A stretch of 64,000 bases of DNA from Bacteroidota bacterium (GTDB lineage Bacteria > Bacteroidota > Bacteroidia > Flavobacteriales > Weeksellaceae): the NCBI GenBank assembly GCA_023460855.1, contig JAEWOS010000003.1:124001-188000 (forward strand). The letters are read 5' to 3'. Positions 24,474-32,944 of this stretch are shown piece after piece; the stretch's first letter is position 1, and every line of letters starts with the position of its first letter. Position numbers and translations under genes: made by a program. Below the pieces are notes generated by a model. The model had not been told where the DNA came from. It made no database searches and saw only the letters and a list, made by a program, of their open reading frames with translations.

Positions 24474-24941
24474 ATGAAAAAACTGATTTCACTGCTGTCG
24501 TTGTTGTTTTTTGCAGCAATCATATTAGTAAGCTGTCGTAAAGACGACGACGAATCACAGCAACCGACGATTGTAGGAACGTGGCAACCAACCTCATTTA
24601 AAGCTACAGGTGTGGTTAACGGACTGAACGTTTCGCAGACGGTAACCGCGAATGCCTGTCAGCTTAATTCAAGACTCGTTTTCAACAACAACGGAACCGG
24701 AGTTACAAAAAACTGGAATGAACAAAACGGTAACTGCGTGCAGGAACCTGAGGAAAATTTCACCTACAGCTACAATCCGCAAACAAAAGCACTGACCGTA
24801 ACTACAGGACCTGACACGAACACAGGAACTATTACAACACTTACCAACTCTCAGCTTGTTTATGCGGTTCAGAGCACCTTCGATTTCAATGGAAATAATG
24901 TGCCTGCAACCCTTGAAATTACCGCGAACAGAGCGCAGTAA
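24474..24941 (+). CDS. Lipocalin-like domain lipoprotein
   Basis: A 155-residue lipoprotein with signal peptide and lipobox ILVSCRKDD. The body begins TIVGTWQPTSFKA, the usual opening of Bacteroidetes lipocalin-like domains (the GxW motif), and continues as antiparallel strands with RLVFNNNGTGV and TTLTNSQLVYAV. The ligand is unknown. Probably periplasmic or outer-membrane attached. It has its own terminator and lies 60 bases after the DUF4349 gene. Confidence 0.85.
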   Translation: MKKLISLLSLLFFAAIILVSCRKDDDESQQPTIVGTWQPTSFKATGVVNGLNVSQTVTANACQLNSRLVFNNNGTGVTKNWNEQNGNCVQEPEENFTYSYNPQTKALTVTTGPDTNTGTITTLTNSQLVYAVQSTFDFNGNNVPATLEITANRAQ

Positions 24942-24963
24942 TCATAAAAAAAATTATTATTTG

Positions 24964-24994
24964 TAAAGCCGTCACAATAGAAGTGGCGGCTTTC
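24964..24994 (+). terminator. Terminator of lipocalin-like gene
   Basis: AAAGCCGTCAC pairs with GTGGCGGCTTT (one wobble) around a 7-base loop, followed by CTTTG. Confidence 0.7.
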
Positions 24995-25066
24995 TTTGTT
25001 CTACATTGCGATTTCGTACAGAAATCAGTCATATATAACTGAATAGGATAATTATACAGATTTCAG

Positions 25067-25074
25067 TAATTTTG
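25067..25074 (+). promoter_or_regulatory. -7 element TAATTTTG of ffh
   Basis: An exact TAnnTTTG match 26 bases ahead of the ffh ATG, with no clear TTG upstream at the expected distance. Confidence 0.5.
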
Positions 25075-25100
25075 CAAACCTTAGATTTTAAAATACCAAA

Positions 25101-26468
25101 ATGTTCAACAGTTTACAGGATAAGCTTGATAAAGCGCTACATAATATAAAAGGAAGAGGTAAAATCACTGAGATCAACGTTGCGGAAACCGTTAAGGAAA
25201 TACGCCGTGCTCTTGTGGATGCCGATGTTAACTACAAAGTTGCAAAAGACCTTACCAAAAGAGTTCAGGATAAAGCTTTGGGTCAGAATGTACTTACCAG
25301 TCTGACTCCGGGACAACTCATGACCAAAATTGTGCATGATGAACTCGTTGATTTGATGGGCGGAACGCATGAAGGAATCAATTTAGCCGGAAAACCTGCT
25401 GTAATTCTGATTGCCGGACTTCAGGGTTCAGGTAAAACGACGTTTTCCGGAAAATTAGCACACTTCTTGAAGCAGAAGAGAAGCAAAAAACCTTTACTCG
25501 TTGCCTGTGACGTTTACCGTCCTGCAGCGATTGACCAGCTGAAAGTTCTAGGAGGTCAGGTCGGAATTCCGGTTTACACCGAAGAAGGTGCAGTAAATCC
25601 TTCGATGATTGCAGAAAACGCGATCAAACATGCGCGCGAAAACGGACATGATGTGGTTATCGTAGATACCGCCGGTCGACTTGCTGTAGATGAACAGATG
25701 ATGAATGAAATAAAATCGATTCATTATTTCATTAAGCCGCAGGAAACGCTTTTTGTGGTGGATTCCATGACCGGTCAGGATGCTGTGAATACGGCGAAAG
25801 CCTTTAACGATGCGTTGAATTTTGACGGAGTTGTCCTTACCAAATTAGACGGTGATACACGTGGTGGTGCTGCGCTTACCATCCGTTCCGTTGTTGAAAA
25901 ACCGATCAAATTTATTTCTACCGGTGAAAAAATGGAGGCGCTCGATGTGTTCTATCCGGAAAGAATGGCAGACAGAATTCTTGGAATGGGTGACGTAATT
26001 TCCCTTGTGGAACGTGCACAGGAGCAGTTTGATGAAGAAGAAGCCAAAAAGCTCCACAAAAAAATTGCCAAAAATGAATTTGGTTTTGATGATTTTCTGA
26101 ATCAGATTAACCAGATCAAGCGTATGGGAAATATGAAGGATTTGATGGGCATGATTCCGGGCGTTGGCAAAGCCGTAAAAGACGTGGACATTAACGATGA
26201 TGCATTCAAACATATTGAAGCGATCATTCATTCCATGACTCCTGAAGAAAGACGAAGACCATCCATCATCAATACGCAGCGTAAAAACAGAATTGCGAAA
26301 GGAGCAGGCAGAAAAATTGAAGACGTAAACCAGCTCATGAAACAGTTTGAACAGATGGGCAAAATGATGAAGATGATGCAGGGACCGCAGGGAAAACAGA
26401 TGATGGAAATGATGAGCAAAGGAATGCCGAAAATGCCGGGAATGGGCGGAAATCTTTTCGGAAAATAA
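25101..26468 (+). CDS. ffh: Signal recognition particle protein
   Basis: A 455-residue SRP54 GTPase that targets nascent membrane proteins to FtsY. N domain helices (residues 1-85), then the G domain with GLQGSGKTTFSGKLA (G1), the DVYRPAA insertion region, DTAGR (G3) and TKLDGDTRGG (G4). The C-terminal M domain (from ~305) is methionine-rich (MGKMMKMMQGPQGKQMM), where 4.5S RNA and signal peptides bind. It is followed after 15 bases by the isochorismate synthase-like gene in the same frame. Confidence 0.98.
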   Translation: MFNSLQDKLDKALHNIKGRGKITEINVAETVKEIRRALVDADVNYKVAKDLTKRVQDKALGQNVLTSLTPGQLMTKIVHDELVDLMGGTHEGINLAGKPAVILIAGLQGSGKTTFSGKLAHFLKQKRSKKPLLVACDVYRPAAIDQLKVLGGQVGIPVYTEEGAVNPSMIAENAIKHARENGHDVVIVDTAGRLAVDEQMMNEIKSIHYFIKPQETLFVVDSMTGQDAVNTAKAFNDALNFDGVVLTKLDGDTRGGAALTIRSVVEKPIKFISTGEKMEALDVFYPERMADRILGMGDVISLVERAQEQFDEEEAKKLHKKIAKNEFGFDDFLNQINQIKRMGNMKDLMGMIPGVGKAVKDVDINDDAFKHIEAIIHSMTPEERRRPSIINTQRKNRIAKGAGRKIEDVNQLMKQFEQMGKMMKMMQGPQGKQMMEMMSKGMPKMPGMGGNLFGK

Positions 26469-26483
26469 AATCCGGTTCTCAGC

Positions 26484-27446
26484 TTGATTATTTTCAAATT
26501 ACCATATCACGAAACTGTCTACACCACGGATACTCAATCCAGCGACTGTTTCGTGAATTTTTTTTCATTCGATTCGCTGCAAAAACTCCCTTTTTCAGGA
26601 AAAATCATTCCGGTTGAAAACAAATTCACCGACGCTTTAGAATGGAATCCTGTTGCTGCACCAGAATCCAGAGAATTTGAAGAAAAACAGGAATATCTTG
26701 AAAGACTAAACCGCACGATTGACCTGATTAAATCCAGCGGAATTCCGAAGCTGGTGTTGTCCAGAAGAAAGAAGATATCTTATTCCCAAATCTCTCTAAA
26801 TCAGACCTTCCAAAATCTTTGCAGAAGTTACCCCAATGCTCTTGTGTATGCTTTCATGCATGGAAATGAAATCTGGTGCGGCGCTTTTTCCGAATTATTA
26901 GGGAAATTCAACAAAAGTTCAGGCCTGTTTGAAACCATGAGCCTCGCAGGAACACTCGGAATTGATGAAATATGGAGCGATAAAGAAATTCATGAACAGC
27001 AAACCGTAACTGATTACATTGCTGAAATTCTGAGCAAATATTCCAGTGAAGTAATGCAATCGCAAACTACTGATCATATATCAGGAAATATTAAACATTT
27101 GCGCACAGATCTGAGCGCAAAAATCAGTCCGGATCAACTTGAGCGTTTAATCGGCGAACTTCATCCAACACCAGCTGTCTGCGGAACGCCGGTCGCTTTC
27201 TGCAAAGAAGCCATTCAGAAAATTGAAAAATATCCGCGGGAATTTTATGCGGGTTTTTCGAAAATCGAAACCGGTGAGGAAGTTTACTTTTTTGTAAATC
27301 TACGGTGCGCCAAAATCTGGTCGGACCATGCAGAACTATTCGTCGGCGGCGGAATTACAGCGCAAAGCAGCCCGGAAAAAGAATGGGAGGAAACGGAACT
27401 GAAATCTCAGGCAGTTGCCCGAAATCTCGCTGCAAAATTTTCCTAA
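26484..27446 (+). CDS. menF: Isochorismate synthase-like chorismate-binding protein
   Basis: A 320-residue member of the anthranilate/isochorismate synthase fold, shorter than the ~430 residues of classical MenF. Family segments: LVLSRRKKI, the substrate region LFETMSLAGTLGIDEIWSDKEIHEQ, HLRTDLSAKI, LHPTPAVCGTPV and EFYAGFSK. It should convert chorismate to isochorismate for menaquinone. No ATG is available before residue 114 and the frame closes at the ffh stop, so the TTG at 26484 is the likely start. No other men gene is in the window. Its stop overlaps the opposite small membrane-protein gene by 4 bases. Confidence 0.85.
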   Translation: MIIFKLPYHETVYTTDTQSSDCFVNFFSFDSLQKLPFSGKIIPVENKFTDALEWNPVAAPESREFEEKQEYLERLNRTIDLIKSSGIPKLVLSRRKKISYSQISLNQTFQNLCRSYPNALVYAFMHGNEIWCGAFSELLGKFNKSSGLFETMSLAGTLGIDEIWSDKEIHEQQTVTDYIAEILSKYSSEVMQSQTTDHISGNIKHLRTDLSAKISPDQLERLIGELHPTPAVCGTPVAFCKEAIQKIEKYPREFYAGFSKIETGEEVYFFVNLRCAKIWSDHAELFVGGGITAQSSPEKEWEETELKSQAVARNLAAKFS

Positions 27447-27631
27447 GCTTTTAGTTTGCTCCAGGTGTTGAGCACAAATACAAGAATTACCCCCAGGATT
27501 CCCGCTGCAATTGACATCAGGTTGATAAAATTATCACGGTGATCATAACCGAGATCCCAGTTCATGGCATAAATATTTAGTCCGATGAATACGATGAACA
27601 GTATCAAAAATATCTTGTATATGGTTTTCAT
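27443..27631 (-). CDS. Small two-helix membrane protein
   Basis: A 62-residue protein with two hydrophobic segments (IFLILFIVFIGLNIYAM and LMSIAAGILGVILVFVLNTW) and a short polar loop with aromatic residues (NWDLGYDHRDN) between. It starts 12 bases after the marC stop on the same strand, so it is probably translated from the marC transcript. Function unknown. Its size and composition suit a real small membrane protein rather than a chance frame. Confidence 0.65.
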   Translation of the reverse strand: MKTIYKIFLILFIVFIGLNIYAMNWDLGYDHRDNFINLMSIAAGILGVILVFVLNTWSKLKA

Positions 27632-27643
27632 TTCCTGAATTAT

Positions 27644-28255
27644 TTAGAAGTTGACGTAGTTGGAAAACAATTGCGCAAAGTTAGCGGTAAAAAGCTTAAT
27701 GGAGATCGCCAAAAGGATAATTCCGAAAACTTTTTCAATCACTTTCAGTGTTCCCTCGCCTATTTTGCGCTCAATCCAGTTCGCAGATTTCAGCACGATG
27801 TATACAAATACCGTGTTCAGAATGATTCCGAAAATGATATTGATATCGTGATATTCTGCTTTCAGGGAAAGTGTGGTGGTTAACGTTCCGGCACCGGCAA
27901 TCAATGGAAAAGCGATCGGAACGATTGAAGCCGCTTTCGCTTCGGAATGCCGCTGAATCTGGATTCCAAGAATCATTTCGAGGGCGATGATAAAAATGAC
28001 GAATGCACCTGCAATTGCAAATGAATTCACATCTACGCCAATAAATTTCAGGATTTTATTTCCTACGAACAGAAACACAATCATCAGAATTCCGGCAACC
28101 ACTGAAGCTTTCTCGCTTTCAATTTTACCGAATTTCTGTTTCAGACTCACGATAATTGGAATCGAGCCAACGATATCGATCACCGCAAAAAGTACCATAG
28201 TACAGGTCAGAATTTCCTTAATAGAAAAGTGTTCGAAAAATTCCATCAGACGCAT
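27644..28255 (-). CDS. MarC-family integral membrane protein
   Basis: A 203-residue protein with six predicted membrane helices. The opening (MVLFAVIDIVGSIPIIVSL), the mid-protein FAIAGAFVIFIIALEMILGIQ and PIAFPLIAGAGTLTT are typical of the MarC/UPF0056 family. MarC was once linked to antibiotic resistance, but this is not supported for the family; the substrate is unknown. A second ATG three codons in could be the true start. A perfect -7 element precedes it. Confidence 0.9.
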   Translation of the reverse strand: MRLMEFFEHFSIKEILTCTMVLFAVIDIVGSIPIIVSLKQKFGKIESEKASVVAGILMIVFLFVGNKILKFIGVDVNSFAIAGAFVIFIIALEMILGIQIQRHSEAKAASIVPIAFPLIAGAGTLTTTLSLKAEYHDINIIFGIILNTVFVYIVLKSANWIERKIGEGTLKVIEKVFGIILLAISIKLFTANFAQLFSNYVNF

Positions 28256-28267
28256 TTATTAATTTCG

Positions 28268-28275
28268 CAAAATTA
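28268..28275 (-). promoter_or_regulatory. -7 element TAATTTTG of marC
   Basis: An exact TAnnTTTG on the minus strand, 12 bases ahead of the marC ATG and just past the batD stop codon. This implies a short leader. Confidence 0.4.
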
Positions 28276-28289
28276 TGCAAAATTTTTAG

Positions 28290-30011
28290 CTATTTGCTAA
28301 TCTTTGAATAGAAATCAACAACCGCATCGTACAGTCGCTCCAGTTGCTGATCATCGTGCATCGGCGCGTATTTTTCAATCTGAATCTGCTGCTGCAGGCT
28401 GCGGTATTCCGAGGCAATGGCGGCACCGTAGGTTTTTTCCAGAAAAGATTTGAAATCAGCACCTTCCTCAACCTGATGTCTTGCGATGATTTCTTTATCG
28501 AGTTCTTCTACAGATTCAAAAAATTTGCGGTAGTTTCTTTCGTTCTTCAGCAGATCAAGGTAAGCGAAATGGTCTTCAGATTTCACATTCATTTCCTGCC
28601 TTAACAATTCTTCCCTTTCACTGATATTTTCAACCGGTTTAAAGTCTTCACTGGTTTTCTGCTGCCGTTTTTTTCTGCGCACGATACGGTACAGCACAAA
28701 TGCGGCAATGGCGGCAAGCAGCACCCCTAAGTTGATTAAAGCGGTATTCCACTGGAATTTGCTTTTTTCCTGAACTTTCAGCTGATCTGTTTGTATCACG
28801 GGATTACTCACCGTTTCCAGCACAACATTGGAGTATTCATTCACACGTTCCAGCGGAGTCTGCAGTTCGATCAGTTCATCATGCGTATAAGCTTTTAAAC
28901 TGATACTTTTTTCCCCAACATCCACATATTTTTCTGTAGCAGGGTTGAAATAGGCAAAATTCTCAGTGCTGACAGTTATGAGTCCGGATTTTTTCGGCAC
29001 TACTACATAATTGGCGATCACCTCGCCGCTGATTCCGTCCTTTCCGGATTTCACGTTACTTGTTATGTGCGGATTGAAAACCTGATAATCTTTGGATTTT
29101 CTGATTTCCGGTAGCTTTACATTATTCAGATTACCGTCACCGGAAAGCTTCAAAGAAAGTTTTACCGGCTTTTCAACTTCTGCTTTTTCTATTACTGCAG
29201 GCGTAAGTTCCAGCTTGAATTTTCCAACGGCGTTTTTATAATCGGCGGGAGTATTTTCAGGGAGCTTCTTTACGGTTAAATGCGTTTTATTGGAACTGAT
29301 TTTTCGTTCGCGGGAAATATTGGCAACAACCGGCGGCAATTCCACGCGGCCGCTTTCCAGTGGAAAAATCAGGAAAACCGCCAGAACCTGAGACGCGATA
29401 TTTCCGGCTGGCTCTATCTCGGATTTTGCAAAGCTCACGGCTTTTACGTCAAACTGATCTTCTTCCGGAAGCCTGATATTTTTTACTCTGCGGAAATCGT
29501 CTATATTCCGGGAATATGCTCTCAAAACGGCAACGGTCGGCTGATTCTGATATACAGGCTCGTCCTCAACCTCAACATTCAGATACAGGTCTCTGCTGTT
29601 TCGTTCTGCAACCACCGGTTTTCGCTCAGTCTCTTTCACAAAAATGTCGAAAGGTTCCGTATAATAAAGCTTGTTATCTACCACGACAGACGATGAACCA
29701 ATTTTGATTTTCCCTGTTTTTTTTGGCATCAGAATATACTGATAAACCATCTGATAAACGATAATTCCGGATCTTGGATCTCTGAAACTCGACTGTTCTG
29801 AACTGCTGCTGAGCACATTGAATTTCGAAGTATCAACGAGTCGCAGCGGCGTTTCCTGCGTTAGTCCATTCCCCTTAATTTCAAGGTAGAAATTGAGTAC
29901 CAGCGGTTCATTCTGCAAAATTTCCTTTTTGCTGGGCTCTACAACCAAACTAACCTGGCCATAAACCAGGTAAGCTGCAAAAATCGTCAATATGTGCAGT
30001 AATTTCTTCAC
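28290..30011 (-). CDS. batD: BatD family protein
   Basis: A 573-residue BatD/oxygen-tolerance protein. Signal peptide, then long periplasmic beta-domains (residues ~20-420: VVEPSKKEILQNEPLVLNFYLEI, MPKKTGKIKIGSSSV, VVPKKSGLITV), one membrane helix (~440-460) and a cytoplasmic helical tail rich in Lys/Glu. It starts with GTG, and this G is shared with the TAG stop of the TPR gene (TAGTG), so translation is coupled. Last gene of the Bat operon. Bat proteins of Bacteroidetes are linked to aerotolerance and envelope stress; the molecular activity is unresolved. Confidence 0.88.
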   Translation of the reverse strand: MKKLLHILTIFAAYLVYGQVSLVVEPSKKEILQNEPLVLNFYLEIKGNGLTQETPLRLVDTSKFNVLSSSSEQSSFRDPRSGIIVYQMVYQYILMPKKTGKIKIGSSSVVVDNKLYYTEPFDIFVKETERKPVVAERNSRDLYLNVEVEDEPVYQNQPTVAVLRAYSRNIDDFRRVKNIRLPEEDQFDVKAVSFAKSEIEPAGNIASQVLAVFLIFPLESGRVELPPVVANISRERKISSNKTHLTVKKLPENTPADYKNAVGKFKLELTPAVIEKAEVEKPVKLSLKLSGDGNLNNVKLPEIRKSKDYQVFNPHITSNVKSGKDGISGEVIANYVVVPKKSGLITVSTENFAYFNPATEKYVDVGEKSISLKAYTHDELIELQTPLERVNEYSNVVLETVSNPVIQTDQLKVQEKSKFQWNTALINLGVLLAAIAAFVLYRIVRRKKRQQKTSEDFKPVENISEREELLRQEMNVKSEDHFAYLDLLKNERNYRKFFESVEELDKEIIARHQVEEGADFKSFLEKTYGAAIASEYRSLQQQIQIEKYAPMHDDQQLERLYDAVVDFYSKISK

Positions 30012-30757
30012 TACCAGTCTTTCTCATTGCTTTCTGGCATTGAGTAGTTCTCATTATTTAAAATTCTTCGGGCCGTTTCCCGTTCTTTTTCGGATGCACG
30101 GTTCAGGATGGCATCTTCCATTCCTTTGGGCATGCTTCTCTGCTGGTTTCGATCGTCAGATTCCTCAGGACTTTGGCCCTGCTGTTCTTTTTCTCCGGAA
30201 CCTCCCTGCTGCTGTTTGTTCTGCTGTTCACTTTCCTGTTCACCCTGATTTCCGTCTTCCTTCTTTTCATTTCCGCCGCCGCCCTGATCGTTCTGCTGAT
30301 TCTGATTCTGCTGCTGATTTTCCTGTTCTTTCAGTTTGGCGATTTCATAATTTTTACGGGTGGGCTCACTGTAAGGATCCTGCTTAAGCGACTGTTTGTA
30401 GAATTCTGCTGCTTTCTCCGGCTGGTTCATTTTCATGTAGCTGTTCCCGAGATTGTGCAGTGAAGCCGCTTTATCCGGCAATGAACCGGAGAGCGCGCTC
30501 GCTTTTTCATATTCGGCTTTGGCTTCCTCGTATTTCTGAGATTTATACAGTGCGTTACCAAGATTGTAATGGGCAGCGAAATCCTTTTCATTGGATTTTG
30601 TTGCTTCTGCATACTTCGCGGCAGCCTGATCATATTTTTTTGCGTCGAAAAGTTCATTTCCTTCATGCATCAGTGCATTGTAGCTTTTTTGTGCAGCCAC
30701 AGAAATGCATGCTCCAAAAACGAGGCATAACGTCAGAAAAAATGATTTAGTATACAT
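30011..30757 (-). CDS. batC: BatC-like tetratricopeptide-repeat protein
   Basis: A 248-residue protein with a signal peptide (start MYTKSFFLTLCLVFGACISVAA), about three TPR units (residues ~30-135: AKYAEATKSNEKDFAAHYNL, YEEAKAEYEKASAL, PEKAAEFYKQSLKQDP) and a Gln/Asn/Glu-rich low-complexity tail (~145-215). A conserved-looking end (ERETARRILNNENYSMP) follows. This layout is that of BatC/BatE-type TPR proteins in Bat operons. A good -7 element just ahead suggests an internal promoter separate from the moxR one. Start chosen at the ATG preceding the signal peptide. Confidence 0.85.
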   Translation of the reverse strand: MYTKSFFLTLCLVFGACISVAAQKSYNALMHEGNELFDAKKYDQAAAKYAEATKSNEKDFAAHYNLGNALYKSQKYEEAKAEYEKASALSGSLPDKAASLHNLGNSYMKMNQPEKAAEFYKQSLKQDPYSEPTRKNYEIAKLKEQENQQQNQNQQNDQGGGGNEKKEDGNQGEQESEQQNKQQQGGSGEKEQQGQSPEESDDRNQQRSMPKGMEDAILNRASEKERETARRILNNENYSMPESNEKDW

Positions 30758-30762
30758 CGCAA

Positions 30763-30770
30763 CAAAATTA
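30763..30770 (-). promoter_or_regulatory. Possible internal promoter (-7 TAATTTTG) before the TPR gene
   Basis: An exact TAnnTTTG on the minus strand 5 bases before the ATG, in the only sizeable gap (about 160 bases) inside the Bat operon. It would give an essentially leaderless batC-batD message. Confidence 0.4.
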
Positions 30771-30916
30771 TCTGTTTTAATGTTAATAAAAATACGCAGC
30801 ATTGTTAAAGTTGGGTTAAAAAAAACCGTCTAAAAAGGTTATCAATTAAGGATTTAAGGTTAAAATAAGCCCGATTTAAATCAGACAAGAATCAGACCAC
30901 CAGCAATCGTCAAAAC

Positions 30917-31924
30917 CTATAAGTTGAAATCGCGTTTCGGATTCAGGTAAAAAATCAGGAAAAACAGAAAGATGCACGCGGCAAGCGGATACTGGAAATA
31001 GTGGTTTGCATTCTGCGAAGTAATAAGAGAAGATGAGCCGGACGGCGTTTTCTGCAGTGCTTCTTTCACTTCCAGGGGTGCCTGTTCCACATTGTTACCG
31101 TCTACGTAACTTCCTCCCGTTCTGTCGGCAATTTTTCTAAGTGCTTCGGTCTGTCTTTTTGAAATAACTGTCTGCCCTGTTCTGTCGGTTTTATATCCCA
31201 TCAGCTGTCCGTAAAGATAATCCGGGACAGGAGCGCCTTCATCGGTGCCAATGCCAACCGTTGTGATCAGAATTCCTTCCTTTGATGCCAGTTTTGAAGC
31301 AGCCTCATCATTTCCTTCATTATCTTCACCATCGCTGATCAGGACCATTTTTCGCGATCCAGGAGAAACATTTTTAAATTTCCGCACGGCTTCTGTAACG
31401 GCTTTCAGAAAATCCGTGCCCTGAACTTTCATCATATTCGTTTCCACACCACTGATGTAGGTTTCGGCCGCGGTAAAATCTGTAGTCATCGGCATAATCG
31501 ATGCGGCTTCCCCTGCAAAAATGATGATTCCGACCTTATCGTTATCGAGTTCCTGCATGGTATTAATCATGAGATTCTTCGCCTGAACAAGCCTGCTCGG
31601 CGAAACATCTTCGGCATTCATCGAATTTGAAACATCCAGCACAAAAATGACGCTGTTCATGTTCTGCGTACTTTTCACTTCTTCCCTGCCGCTTAGTAAA
31701 TCGACCATAGCAAGAACGAGGAAAAGCAATGCGAAAAGGTATAAAACCGGCATGAATTTGCTAAAAGCTGACGGCTTACGGAACAGCGTTTCCTGAAAAC
31801 GGTCATCAGAAAAGATGTTTTTTCTGCTGTTTCGCCAGCGGACAAAATTCAGCATCATCCAGCCCAATAAAGGAATCAGGATGAGCAGTAATAAAAGCCA
31901 TATGTCGCCAAAAGACCAGTCCAT
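30917..31924 (-). CDS. batB: BatB: membrane-anchored VWA protein
   Basis: A 335-residue von Willebrand A protein: N-terminal membrane helix (IWLLLLLILIPLLGWMML), a second helix near ~50-70, then a VWA domain (~85-290) with the MIDAS motif FVLDVSNSMNAED, the Thr position (MTTDFTAAETY) and LISDGEDNEG, and a C-terminal membrane helix. The domain should face the periplasm or cytoplasm between the helices. The start is the ATG 5 bases after the batA stop; the frame extends further upstream inside batA. Confidence 0.9.
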   Translation of the reverse strand: MDWSFGDIWLLLLLILIPLLGWMMLNFVRWRNSRKNIFSDDRFQETLFRKPSAFSKFMPVLYLFALLFLVLAMVDLLSGREEVKSTQNMNSVIFVLDVSNSMNAEDVSPSRLVQAKNLMINTMQELDNDKVGIIIFAGEAASIMPMTTDFTAAETYISGVETNMMKVQGTDFLKAVTEAVRKFKNVSPGSRKMVLISDGEDNEGNDEAASKLASKEGILITTVGIGTDEGAPVPDYLYGQLMGYKTDRTGQTVISKRQTEALRKIADRTGGSYVDGNNVEQAPLEVKEALQKTPSGSSSLITSQNANHYFQYPLAACIFLFFLIFYLNPKRDFNL

Positions 31925-31929
31925 TTTTT

Positions 31930-32940
31930 CTATTCCAGAAATTTGTAAAAAACCCAGCGCAGCAGTGCATCCAGCAGGAGCACAACTAAGGCAATCCACA
32001 GAAATGTGCGGAAATGCTCCTGATAGTTGTACAGTTTTGCAGCTTTAATGTCGGATTTCTCCAACTGGTTAATTTCATTATACACAGATTCCAGGCTTTC
32101 ATTGGAAGTTGCCCGGAAATATCTTCCCCCGGTTATCTGAGCAACCTCGCTCAGCGTTGGTTCATCGATTTTCACTTCGGTTTCCGTGAATACCAGATCT
32201 CCAAAAATATCCGTTTGCGTGGGCATGAGCGCATAACCGTTGGTTCCTATACCAATTGAATAAACTTTTATGCCGTTATCTTTTGCGATAGTGGCTGCAA
32301 GCATTGGATTCATCGCATTCGGAATGGTGTTGACACCGTCCGTCATCAGGATTATAATTTTACTTTTTGACTTGCTGTTTTTCAGGTGATTTACAGCTAC
32401 TGCCAGTCCTTCGCCAATTGCTGTTCCGGGCTGAAGTTCGAGCGGATTCAAATTCGAAAGCTCATCGAGAATTACCTGATGATCGCTCGTAACCGGAACT
32501 TTTGTGAATGCTTCACCGGAATAGGTCACTAGTCCGATTCTGTCTGTCGCTCTCTTGTCAACGAATCTCTTTGCAATATGCTGCAGTGCTGTCAGCCGGT
32601 CCGGTTCAAGATCCCTAGCAAGCATACTCAGCGAAACATCTACCGAAAGCATAATATCGATTCCTTTCGTATCGTCGTTGTTCTCCGAAACAGAAAATGT
32701 ACGGGGTCTTGCTATTGCGACAATCAGCGCCGAAAGCATGATATATTTGGATATCTTGAGCAGGAACATCACGAAAAGAATCGCAGAATTCTCCCCCATA
32801 TTCGCTGTGGACGGAACTGCAATTCCGCGCCTCTTCTTTTTTTTGCGGATATCCAGTATAATCAACGGAATGAAGAGCAGGAACAGCAGCAAAAGCCACG
32901 GACTGTAAAATTCAAATTTTAAGAAATCGAGATTCATCAT
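31930..32940 (-). CDS. batA: BatA: membrane-anchored VWA protein
   Basis: A 336-residue paralogue of BatB with the same plan: two N-terminal hydrophobic segments (WLLLLFLLFIPLIILDI and KYIMLSALIVAIARP), a VWA domain with MIDAS MLSVDVSLSMLARDLEP and IILMTDGVNTIPN, and a C-terminal helix (FLWIALVVLLLDALLRW). Two VWA proteins in tandem are the hallmark of the Bat operon. Starts 4 bases after the preceding gene; a second ATG directly follows the first. Confidence 0.92.
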   Translation of the reverse strand: MMNLDFLKFEFYSPWLLLLFLLFIPLIILDIRKKKKRRGIAVPSTANMGENSAILFVMFLLKISKYIMLSALIVAIARPRTFSVSENNDDTKGIDIMLSVDVSLSMLARDLEPDRLTALQHIAKRFVDKRATDRIGLVTYSGEAFTKVPVTSDHQVILDELSNLNPLELQPGTAIGEGLAVAVNHLKNSKSKSKIIILMTDGVNTIPNAMNPMLAATIAKDNGIKVYSIGIGTNGYALMPTQTDIFGDLVFTETEVKIDEPTLSEVAQITGGRYFRATSNESLESVYNEINQLEKSDIKAAKLYNYQEHFRTFLWIALVVLLLDALLRWVFYKFLE

Positions 32941-32944
32941 GCTG

